Source: Kordiimonas lipolytica (GTDB lineage Bacteria; Pseudomonadota; Alphaproteobacteria; Sphingomonadales; Kordiimonadaceae). Taken from it: a stretch of 64,000 nucleotides of DNA. Below are positions 8,571 to 15,934 of the stretch, piece after piece (the first letter of the stretch is position 1; the number at the start of each line of letters is the position of its first letter). Where the stretch lies: contig NZ_LRUB01000035.1 in assembly GCF_001550065.1 (NCBI RefSeq), positions 363,083 through 427,082 on the forward strand, in the 5' to 3' direction. A program made the position numbers and the translations under genes. Under the pieces are notes generated by a model that was not told the DNA's origin, searched no databases, and saw only the letters and a program-made list of their open reading frames with translations.

Positions 8571-9899
8571 CTAGAGCTGATTTATCGTTTGTGCGACTGA
8601 CTTTTCAAGCTTTTCGACCATTTCATCCACTTGGGCTTCAGAAATGATGTAGGGCGGGGCCAGAATCACATGGTCGCCCTTGATGCCGTCGATGGTGCCG
8701 CCGTTGGGGTAACACATCAGGCCGTGTGTCATGGCCGTCTTTTGTAGTTTGGCCCAAAGCTGCTTTTCAGGTGGGAAGGGTTCCTTTGTTTCCCGGTCCA
8801 CGACGAATTCGAGCGCCTGCATCAGGCCACGACCACGAATATCACCTACATGGGCATGCTGCCCGAAGCTTTCTTCAAGCCGGGCACGCAGGTAGGCGCC
8901 TTGCTTGGCGACATTGGCGATCAAATCCCGGTCGGCAATCTCCTGCTGCACCGCGAGGCCTGCCGCGCAATTGAGCGGGTGGTTCATATAGGTATGGCCA
9001 TTCGCGATATAGCCGCGCCCGTCCTTTACGGCATTGATGATCTTTTCCGAGATCAGCAGCGCGCTGATCGGCTGGTATCCACCGCCCAGGCCCTTTGCCA
9101 TAACCAGAAGGTCAGGCAGCACGCTGTCCTGCTCGCAGGCATGGCGCGTGCCGGTTCGGCCCATGCCGCAGAAGACCTCGTCAAGAATCAGCAGGACGCC
9201 ATACTGGTCGCAAATTTCCCGGATGCGCTTGAAGTAAACGTCATCTGCGGCCACGCAGCCGTTGGTGGCCCCCACGACGGGCTCTGCGATGAAGGCCGCG
9301 ACGTTTTCCTGCCCAAGTTCGAGGATCTTTGTTTCAAGCTCGTTGGCGACACGCAGGCTGTATGCTGCGGCTGTTTCGCCTTCGCGCCGCTCGCGGTAGG
9401 CATAGTGGGGCGCAATCAGGTGTGTGGGCGCAAACATGGGCGTATAAAGCTGCCGCCGCCCTATGTGCCCGCCAACATTGAGCGTACCCAGGGTCATGCC
9501 GTGATAGCTTTGCCTGCGGGCGATCATGATGGTGCGCGAGGGCTCGCCCCGGTCCACATGATATTGCCGCGCGATCTTGAGAGCGCCTTCAACCTGCTCC
9601 GATCCGCCGCATCCGAAGGTGGCGTATTTCAGGTCACCGGGTGCGCCTTTCGCCAGTACTGCGGCCAGTTCTTCGGTCGGGTCATTGGTATAGAAAACCG
9701 AACTTGCGAAGCACAGCTTTTCGGCCTGTTCCTTGATGGCGCTGATGACGCGCTCATTGCTGTGCCCAAGGCAAGAGACGCCCGCGCCTGAAGACCCATC
9801 CAGATATTTGTTGCCGTCAGCGTCAAAAACATAAATGCCTTCACCGCGAACTGCCTTGCGGTAAGTCTCCTTGAGAGAACGATGTGCCACAAAACTCAT
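8571..9899 (-). CDS. Class III aminotransferase, YodT-like
   Basis: PLP-dependent omega/beta-amino acid aminotransferase, 442 residues. Visible features are YVFDADGNKYLDGSSG near the N-terminus, a GGSEQVEGALKIARQYH phosphate-binding region, Asp240 (LILDEVFCGMGRTGT) and Schiff-base Lys269 (VMAKGLGGGYQP). It is not a second GabT: the active-site loops and length differ clearly from the gabT product nearby. Context (CoA-transferase A/B and an M20 deacylase directly upstream) matches Bacillus yodT-S-R-Q, where the aminotransferase acts on N6-acetyl-beta-lysine. Family call secure; substrate is inference. Confidence 0.85.
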   Translation of the reverse strand: MSFVAHRSLKETYRKAVRGEGIYVFDADGNKYLDGSSGAGVSCLGHSNERVISAIKEQAEKLCFASSVFYTNDPTEELAAVLAKGAPGDLKYATFGCGGSEQVEGALKIARQYHVDRGEPSRTIMIARRQSYHGMTLGTLNVGGHIGRRQLYTPMFAPTHLIAPHYAYRERREGETAAAYSLRVANELETKILELGQENVAAFIAEPVVGATNGCVAADDVYFKRIREICDQYGVLLILDEVFCGMGRTGTRHACEQDSVLPDLLVMAKGLGGGYQPISALLISEKIINAVKDGRGYIANGHTYMNHPLNCAAGLAVQQEIADRDLIANVAKQGAYLRARLEESFGQHAHVGDIRGRGLMQALEFVVDRETKEPFPPEKQLWAKLQKTAMTHGLMCYPNGGTIDGIKGDHVILAPPYIISEAQVDEMVEKLEKSVAQTINQL

Positions 9900-9965
9900 G
9901 CAGCTAACCTTTCAAAAACACGCGTCCCGATTTTCTTTTGGGCGCATTTGCTGAAAACACAGTAT

Positions 9966-11237
9966 TCATGATTTTCCGATTTCACACCAGCGGCTGATAA
10001 AGAGCGCATAGGTCTTCAGCGTTTGGCGGATGGACTCGATGTCCACGCATTCATCCACACCGTGGATGCGTTGTGCCACGGGGCCATAACAGGTGCCTGC
10101 CGTCTTGTTATAGAAATGGAAGGCGCGAAGGTCGGTAGTGCAGGTGGCATAGAAGCGCTCGGGCTCGGCGTTTGTCAGCGCATGATGGCAGCTGGACAGA
10201 AGCTTGATGCCCGGGTCCTTGAGGTCAACCAAGTGCCCTTCCGAACGGAAGCCGTGGAAGCGCAGTTTGGGTTTCTTGCCCGCGAAGGCCGCAAGCTTGT
10301 TCGTCGCGCCTTCAATGCAGTCATTGACCATCTGCATGATTTCTGATGCCGCCATGCCCGGAGGGAAGCCAATGCGGGCTTCCATTTCGGCGTAGGAAGG
10401 CACACTTGATGCCCAGTTGCCACCGTTGAACTTGCCGATGTTCAGATTGAAGGGATGGTCAAACTCGTCATAGGGCGGCGTGCGGTATTTCTCATTAAGC
10501 TCGGCTTCAAGATATTGCAGGAAGGGGATCAGAAGCTGAAGTTTCTGGATCGCATTTTCGCCAGCTGACGTGTCCAGCACGTGCACAGGCGTGCCTTCAA
10601 TTCCAACCTTGAACCACAACACACCCACTTGTCCCGCGAATATCTGCGGGCCGAATGGTTCCGGGATCAGAACAAAGTCACCATCATAGCCGCGCTCAAG
10701 GCAGGCCAGCGCGCCGTTGCCGGTGCATTCTTCCTCAACCACTGCCTGGATGGTCAGAGGAGACTGGATATCAAAGCCTGCGTGGCTGATGGCATGCACG
10801 GCATAAATCATTGCCGCCACACCCGACTGCATATCGCCGGAGCCGCGACCATAAAGCCAGCCGTCCTTCTCCCAGGGCTCATTCGGGGGTCGGGACCACA
10901 TGCTGAACGGCGTTGCGTCCACCACATCCAGATGGCCGTTCAGCACCAGCGTTTTGCCGTCCGCGCCAGGGTTGAGGGGAGAGACCAGATTATATTTCTT
11001 GTCATAACCCCATTCAACAGGGGCGAACAGGGGATGCTTGCCAAGGCGCTTGACGTCGATCGGTACGCGCTGAACGGGCAGGTTCAGGTCTTTCATCTGG
11101 CGTTCGACAACATCCAGAACGCCTTCTTCCTGGTTCAATACGCCATACTGCTTGACCATATCCTTGGTGAAATCGATGACGCGCGGGAAGATGGTGTCGC
11201 AGCTCTCGAGGATTTTCTGTTCGGTTGCTGTGATCAT
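9966..11237 (-). CDS. M20-family zinc deacylase/peptidase, ArgE/DapE/YodQ-like
   Basis: Metal-dependent hydrolase that removes an acyl group from an amine, 423 residues, normal for ArgE/DapE relatives. Metal-binding residues are visible: His102 and Asp104 (LNGHLDVV), bridging Asp135 (GRGSGDMQSG), the catalytic EEE run at 168-170 and IPEP just after. The start codon directly follows the TAA of the CoA-transferase B gene, and the ribosome site GGGAG sits inside that gene's end. In the yod pathway this enzyme would free 4-aminobutyrate from 4-acetamidobutyrate, the substrate of GabT encoded downstream. Acetylornithine or N-acyl-diaminopimelate activity cannot be excluded, but no biosynthetic neighbours support it. 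Confidence 0.83.
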   Translation of the reverse strand: MITATEQKILESCDTIFPRVIDFTKDMVKQYGVLNQEEGVLDVVERQMKDLNLPVQRVPIDVKRLGKHPLFAPVEWGYDKKYNLVSPLNPGADGKTLVLNGHLDVVDATPFSMWSRPPNEPWEKDGWLYGRGSGDMQSGVAAMIYAVHAISHAGFDIQSPLTIQAVVEEECTGNGALACLERGYDGDFVLIPEPFGPQIFAGQVGVLWFKVGIEGTPVHVLDTSAGENAIQKLQLLIPFLQYLEAELNEKYRTPPYDEFDHPFNLNIGKFNGGNWASSVPSYAEMEARIGFPPGMAASEIMQMVNDCIEGATNKLAAFAGKKPKLRFHGFRSEGHLVDLKDPGIKLLSSCHHALTNAEPERFYATCTTDLRAFHFYNKTAGTCYGPVAQRIHGVDECVDIESIRQTLKTYALFISRWCEIGKS

Positions 11238-11882
11238 TTAAAATCTCCCAATCTCTTCGCCCAGGATAAGGTCAGCATCTGTGGCCTGAACCACTTGTTC
11301 GATTGTCAGTCCGTCTGCGATTTCCTTGAGCAGCAGGCCTTCCCGCGTGACATCCATCACTGCCATATCTGTAATGATGCGGGTCACGCACTTTTCCGCG
11401 GTCAGTGGCAGGGTGCATTTCTTCAAAATCTTCGAGTTGCCGTGCTTGTCCTGGTGTGTGCACAAAATCAGGATGTTCCTGGTTTTTTGCGCCAGTTCCA
11501 TGGCGCCACCGATGCCGGGCGAAAATTTTCCAGGGATTTTCCAGTTGGCCAGGTTGCCTTCCTGGTCCACCTCGAACGCGCCCATCACAGACAGGTCCAG
11601 TTTGGACCGGCGGATCATGGCAAACGACACAGCGCTATCGAAAAAGGCGGCGCCGGGACGTGAAGTGATATAGGTGCCGCCCGCATCAATCAGCGACGGG
11701 TTAGCGGTTTCGTGCGTGGCTTTGGCGCCCGAGCCCAGAATGCCGTTTTCAGAATGGATCATTACGTCCCGTTCGGGTGGCAGATGGTTCACCAGCATGG
11801 TTGGCAGACCAATGCCCAGATTGACGGTCTGGCCATCGCAGATTTCCTGCGCCGCGCGTGTCAAAATGCGATCAAGGCTCAT
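11238..11882 (-). CDS. 3-oxoacid CoA-transferase, subunit B (YodR/AtoA-like)
   Basis: Catalytic beta subunit of a family I CoA-transferase, 214 residues. The active-site Glu45 that forms the glutamyl-CoA thioester lies in the diagnostic SENGILG motif; NLGIGLPTML precedes it. It overlaps the A-subunit gene by 11 bases, typical of translational coupling for a fixed-ratio complex, and abuts the M20 gene. It is clearly distinct from the SCOT pair at 38.7-40.0 kb, and the pathway context suggests a 3-oxo-6-acylaminohexanoate-type substrate. Confidence 0.88.
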   Translation of the reverse strand: MSLDRILTRAAQEICDGQTVNLGIGLPTMLVNHLPPERDVMIHSENGILGSGAKATHETANPSLIDAGGTYITSRPGAAFFDSAVSFAMIRRSKLDLSVMGAFEVDQEGNLANWKIPGKFSPGIGGAMELAQKTRNILILCTHQDKHGNSKILKKCTLPLTAEKCVTRIITDMAVMDVTREGLLLKEIADGLTIEQVVQATDADLILGEEIGRF

Positions 11883-12567
11883 AGCGTCCCTCCATCAGGC
11901 CATATTCGTTACCGCTTGTGTCAACCTTCACAACCGACGTGACAAAGGCGGAAGGCGTGTGCACCGTCTCGGGCACGATGGTGCCGGGTGTCACCAGGTT
12001 GGGGGTTTCTGCGATTACTACGTCAGCCGCCATAGCCATCAGTGGACAGAAGTTCATGGCCGTTGCCCGGTACTGGAGGTTGCCGAAAAGGTCAGCCTGG
12101 TGTGCGTGGATAAGGGCGACATCGGCGTAAAGCGCAGATTCTACCTTCACCTTGCGGCCCTGCCATTCGATCACGTCCTTGGGATTGGTGATTTCGCTAT
12201 GAAGGCCGATATCGGTCAGGAACCCGAAGCTGCCAGACCCTGCGGTGCGGATTTTTTCCGCCAGGATGCCCTGCGGGAAGAAGGATACCTGCAGGCTGCC
12301 ATCGTTCATCATTTCGACAATTTTCTTGTTCAGCCCGATGTGGGTGGTGATCAGCTTGTCAACCTGACCGGCTTCGATCAGGCGGCTGATGCCAAGACCT
12401 TGTTCGTTGGCGTCATTCTTGACCAGTGTAAGCCCTGTCTGACCCTGCCTTAACAGTTCATCCAGCAGGCTGAAAGGGGTACCGGGAGGGCCGAACCCGC
12501 CCACCATGACGGTCGCACCATTCGGTACCTGTGAAATCGCCTCTTCGATAGTTGCTTTCTTGCTCAT
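11872..12567 (-). CDS. 3-oxoacid CoA-transferase, subunit A (YodS/AtoD-like)
   Basis: CoA-binding alpha subunit, 231 residues, with the glycine-rich VMVGGFGPPGTPFSLLDEL loop near residue 20 and the FFPQGILAEKIR segment typical of the family. Compared with the second A subunit in this window (38694-39398) the oxyanion loop reads GPPGTP rather than GLCGIP, so the two pairs are paralogues with different substrates. It lies 24 bases after nhaC and overlaps subunit B. Confidence 0.88.
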   Translation of the reverse strand: MSKKATIEEAISQVPNGATVMVGGFGPPGTPFSLLDELLRQGQTGLTLVKNDANEQGLGISRLIEAGQVDKLITTHIGLNKKIVEMMNDGSLQVSFFPQGILAEKIRTAGSGSFGFLTDIGLHSEITNPKDVIEWQGRKVKVESALYADVALIHAHQADLFGNLQYRATAMNFCPLMAMAADVVIAETPNLVTPGTIVPETVHTPSAFVTSVVKVDTSGNEYGLMEGRYEP

Positions 12568-12591
12568 TCGCGTAAAAACTCCAGGCGGTAC

Positions 12592-14031
12592 TTATTCCGC
12601 GGGGACAGAGGAATAGGTTCTTTTGCTCTCGATATCGCCTTCGCGGAACATGCATGTGTTTGTAAGGGCAAACACAATTGTAACCGCAGGCACAATCAAG
12701 CCAAAGAAGGTGTAGGGCAGGTAGTCCAGCGTCGCGACGCCAAGTACCGACGTGTAGTAAACTCCGCCGAGCCCCCAAGGCACCAGCGGCGACGTGGCGG
12801 TGGCGGAATCCTCGCTGACGCGGGAACAAACCTGGGGCAGCAGTTTTTGCGCCCGATATACCGGCACCAGCATCCGGGCCGGAATGATAAGCGCCATGAA
12901 CTGGCTGGCAGACAGAAGGTTTACGGCAAAGGATGAAAAGACGTGGGTGACCACCAGCCCGCCGGTGGAATGCACCAGGTGGCGGATTTTGGTCAGGATC
13001 ACTTCCAGCATGCCGGTTTTTTCCATCACGCCGCCCATCGAAAGCGCAATGAAACCAAGCGACACGGTCCACATCATGTTCTGCAGTCCGCCACCCGACA
13101 GGATCTTATCCACTTCCGGGATGCCGACCGAAGATTCAAAGCCAAAGTTCATGAACACAAGCATCTGATCCAGTGTGTATCCCTGCAGGCCGGTAGCCAG
13201 TGCCATGCCCACAAGGGAGGCGATGATCATGACTGCGAGCCCGCTCATCTTCCGCATGATCAGCACCACGACCAGCACAGGCGGCAACAGCGTTATGGGA
13301 TTAAGCGAAAAAGTGCCGGAGATGCCGTCCAGGATGGATTGTACCTTGGTGTCATTCACGATAGCGCTACTGTCGAACATGAGCCCCATTACCAGATAGA
13401 TGACAAGTGCAATCAAAATGGCGGGCACAGTGGTGTAGATCATGCTCTTGATATGGTCGAACAGCTCCGCCTGCGCTACGGCTGATGCGAGATTGGTGGA
13501 GTCGGAAAGCGGCGACATCTTGTCCCCGAAGATAGAGCCGGAAATAACAGCGCCCGCTGTATATTCAGGGGGGATGCCAAGCCCCAGCCCAATGCCCATG
13601 AAGCCAACGCCGAAGGTTGCTGCTGTTGTCCAGCTGCTGCCGGTAGACAGTGAGCCGATGGAGCAGATCAGGGCGGCGGAAAACAGGAAATAATCGGGGT
13701 TCAGAAGCTTTATGCCGAAATAGATCAGCGCAGGGATGGTGCCGGCGGCTGTCCAGCTTGCGATCAGAAGCCCAACCATCATCAGGATCATCATCGGCAG
13801 CATTGCCATGTTGCAGCCATAAAGGATGGCGTTCTGGATTTCGTGCCAGCTGTATCCGCTTGCCATGGCGACAATGGTCGCGAAGGCCGTGACGATGATA
13901 AGGGTAACCTGCGTGGAGCCGGTGTTTCCCAGAACAAAAACCTGTACGCCAATGGCAACCAGGAGGAACAGCACAACGCTTACAGCACCAATAATGCCTA
14001 CGCCTCTGCGGTGATTGTCTTCGGTTTCCAT
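12592..14031 (-). CDS. nhaC: NhaC-family Na+/H+ antiporter or sodium-coupled carrier
   Basis: Inner-membrane protein of 479 residues with about 11-12 hydrophobic spans. The NhaC signature GSIFGDKMSPLSDSTNLAS is present in the middle of the protein. NhaC relatives exchange Na+ for H+, and some (malate/lactate antiporters) exchange organic anions. Because this gene heads a catabolic operon, a role as importer of the operon's substrate is plausible, alongside simple ion homeostasis. The ATG start has an AGGAGG site 5 bases upstream. A run of nine C (nine G in the transcript sense) lies at 14068-14076, 37 bases upstream of the start. Confidence 0.88.
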   Translation of the reverse strand: METEDNHRRGVGIIGAVSVVLFLLVAIGVQVFVLGNTGSTQVTLIIVTAFATIVAMASGYSWHEIQNAILYGCNMAMLPMMILMMVGLLIASWTAAGTIPALIYFGIKLLNPDYFLFSAALICSIGSLSTGSSWTTAATFGVGFMGIGLGLGIPPEYTAGAVISGSIFGDKMSPLSDSTNLASAVAQAELFDHIKSMIYTTVPAILIALVIYLVMGLMFDSSAIVNDTKVQSILDGISGTFSLNPITLLPPVLVVVLIMRKMSGLAVMIIASLVGMALATGLQGYTLDQMLVFMNFGFESSVGIPEVDKILSGGGLQNMMWTVSLGFIALSMGGVMEKTGMLEVILTKIRHLVHSTGGLVVTHVFSSFAVNLLSASQFMALIIPARMLVPVYRAQKLLPQVCSRVSEDSATATSPLVPWGLGGVYYTSVLGVATLDYLPYTFFGLIVPAVTIVFALTNTCMFREGDIESKRTYSSVPAE

Positions 14032-14135
14032 CGGGCCTCCTGAATTATGTATCTGCAGTGGTCGTCACCCCCCCCCGCGGCGACTCTGCCGGATATTGGG
14101 CATGAATATACACTTGAAGGGTAGGGTATAACAAC

Positions 14136-14157
14136 ATATGATAATTTTACATCATAT
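14136..14157. promoter_or_regulatory. Perfect inverted repeat in the nhaC/lysR divergent promoter, likely LysR-type operator
   Basis: ATATGAT-N8-ATCATAT has perfect 7-bp arms and lies 14 bases before the LysR start codon, in the only gap between the divergent genes. Placement and AT-rich dyad symmetry are typical of autoregulatory LysR-type sites. Related half-sites occur upstream of the TonB receptor at 1873-1915. Confidence 0.6.
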
Positions 14158-14171
14158 CATGAGTATCTATT

Positions 14172-15056
14172 ATGCCTGAGCTCAATCTTACGTCTCTCAA
14201 GTCTCTGACGATCTTCAAAACCCTGTATGAAACCGGGTCTGCCACCAAGGCCGCGAAAGCGCTTGGAATTACGCAGTCTGGCGTCAGCCGGTCGCTCGCG
14301 GTGCTGGAGGAAAATCTGGAGCTTTCGCTTTTCATTCGTGACAAGAACAGGCTGGTCGCCAAGCCTGAAGCAGAGGAGCTTTACAAGGCGATTCTGGGTC
14401 TGATGTTCAATCTGGATGAGCTGAAGCATAGCATTTTTGCGCTGAGGGAATTTGGCGTGTCGCGCATTCGCATTGCGTCAATTCCTGGGCTGGGTTTTGG
14501 TTTTGTCCCACGGTTGGTTGCCAGCATGCTCAAGGACAACGCCAAGCTGAACGTCTATTTCGATATTATGTCGACGCCTGAGGTGGTGCGCGGCGTGGAG
14601 GCCGGGCAATTCGATGTCGGCTTTGTCACCATGCCGATATCGAGCGAACAACTGCAGACCGACCGGATCGCACAGACAGAGGCTGTTTGCGTCATGCCAC
14701 AAGGACATGCCCTTGCGTCAAAGAAAACGGTTTCTGTGGATGATCTGGCGGGCCAGCACATGATTTTTGCCAACCAGCCCAATATTGCTGCGGACAAGGT
14801 GCTGAAGCTGATTGAGGAAAGGCAGATCAGCCTGGCCGCTAAGACAGAGGCGAATATCGCCAGCATTTGCAGCCTGGTGGAAAACGGCGTGGGGCTGAGT
14901 GTGATGAACCCTATCACGGCAGCGGATTGTGTGGGGGAAGGTACGGTTATCAAGCCATTCAGCCCTAGTATCAGTTATTCGTTCGGGATGGTTTACCAGA
15001 AGCGCTGGCGCGACAATCAGATCATAAAATTGGTGCATGCCAACCTTGCTTCCTGA
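14172..15056 (+). CDS. LysR-family transcriptional regulator
   Basis: 294 residues, normal LTTR size. An N-terminal winged helix occupies residues 5-65 (FKTLYETGSATKAAKALGITQSGVSRSLAVLEE), followed by a two-lobed substrate-binding domain. The gene is divergent from the nhaC-CoA transferase-M20-aminotransferase-gabDT cluster and is the natural candidate for its inducer-responsive activator. No convincing Shine-Dalgarno sequence is visible before the ATG, so the message may be leaderless or weakly translated. The ligand is unknown; an N-acyl amino acid intermediate would fit context. Confidence 0.9.
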   Translation: MPELNLTSLKSLTIFKTLYETGSATKAAKALGITQSGVSRSLAVLEENLELSLFIRDKNRLVAKPEAEELYKAILGLMFNLDELKHSIFALREFGVSRIRIASIPGLGFGFVPRLVASMLKDNAKLNVYFDIMSTPEVVRGVEAGQFDVGFVTMPISSEQLQTDRIAQTEAVCVMPQGHALASKKTVSVDDLAGQHMIFANQPNIAADKVLKLIEERQISLAAKTEANIASICSLVENGVGLSVMNPITAADCVGEGTVIKPFSPSISYSFGMVYQKRWRDNQIIKLVHANLAS

Positions 15057-15205
15057 GAGGTGCGCAGGGCACTGGCGCCCCATGGTCCTGTTGGCAAGGC
15101 TGTCCTAATTGATGGTAACCCTATGTCCGTGGGTTGCAAAAATATTTTATGCAGCTATAAAAAAATATGTGAGTTAAGAATTTAAAAGAGGGACTGGAGA
15201 AAACC

Positions 15206-15826
15206 ATGGTGGGGCTCAGGGAAAGACAGAAAGCGCAGCGCCGTGCACTTATTGAAAAGGCAGCAGCGGACCTGTTCGTTGAGAAAGGGTTTGCCGATAC
15301 CACAATAGAAGAAATCGCCGAAAGGGCGATGGTGTCGGCTCCAACTGTCTATAATTACTATGGCACAAAGGGCGACCTGTTGCTGGCGCTGGTGGCGCGC
15401 GGCGAAGAAGGAATCGAAGAAGCGCAGGATGACTTCTCCAAGCAGACGGGAGATCATACGCCGTCTGAGTTGGTGGCCAAGGTTATCCATTCCAACGTCA
15501 ACGATACTTTGTCGGCCTTGTCGCGCGAATTGTGGGGCCATGTGGTTGCGTTCGTGGCAACCGCGCCGGACCCAGAGGTAGCGCCGCGGTATCTTGAAAC
15601 CATTGCAAGCGGGTTGGGGACAGCCATCGAAAGCGTACTGACCAAATATCAGGAACAGGGGAGACTGCGTGCTGGCGTTGATATGCATCAGCTTGCTTTT
15701 CTGCTGACGCGGATGGAACGCATTCATTTCCTTAACTTCGTTTATTTGAAGGAAATGACGGTGGAAGAGCTGCACAAGGCCATTGCGGTGGATGTGGCAA
15801 TGATTGTGGGTGCTTACGAGATTTGA
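15206..15826 (+). CDS. TetR-family transcriptional regulator
   Basis: 206 residues with a classic TetR helix-turn-helix at about 10-55 (LFVEKGFADTTIEEIAERAMVSAPTVYNYYGTKGDLL) and a divergent ligand-binding C-terminus. GGAGA lies 5 bases before the ATG. The gene is followed within 110 bases by the receptor operon it probably represses; a 10-bp inverted repeat lies between them. The ligand is presumably the substrate or product of that operon. Confidence 0.9.
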   Translation: MVGLRERQKAQRRALIEKAAADLFVEKGFADTTIEEIAERAMVSAPTVYNYYGTKGDLLLALVARGEEGIEEAQDDFSKQTGDHTPSELVAKVIHSNVNDTLSALSRELWGHVVAFVATAPDPEVAPRYLETIASGLGTAIESVLTKYQEQGRLRAGVDMHQLAFLLTRMERIHFLNFVYLKEMTVEELHKAIAVDVAMIVGAYEI

Positions 15827-15834
15827 ATAACTTT

Positions 15835-15878
15835 TAGTCAACTAAAAAAATAGTCATAGATAAAAAGATAGTTGACTA
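15835..15878. promoter_or_regulatory. Inverted repeat TAGTCAACTA / TAGTTGACTA, probable TetR operator
   Basis: Perfect 10-bp arms at 15835-15844 and 15869-15878 flank a 24-base AT-rich spacer that contains a third half-site (TAGTCATAGA at 15851). The element lies between the TetR gene and the receptor start at 15935, overlapping the likely promoter. Repression of the receptor operon by the upstream TetR protein is the simplest reading. Confidence 0.65.
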
Positions 15879-15934
15879 TAAAAAATTAGCCTGCCATAAA
15901 TTTGTCAAATGACATCGAAATGGGAGGAATAGCC

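Noticed and set aside
8850..9791. 313-codon open frame on the plus strand
   Set aside because: It is antisense to the full-length class III aminotransferase gene, lacks recognisable domains and is explained by codon bias on the coding strand.
4888..11237. Ectoine degradation (doe) cluster
   Set aside because: An aminotransferase and a dehydrogenase are present, but no DoeA hydrolase or AstE-type DoeB; the deacylase is M20 and CoA-transferases are included, which fits the yod pathway better.
10581..11663. 360-codon open frame on the plus strand
   Set aside because: Shadow of the M20 deacylase and CoA-transferase B genes; no family resemblance.
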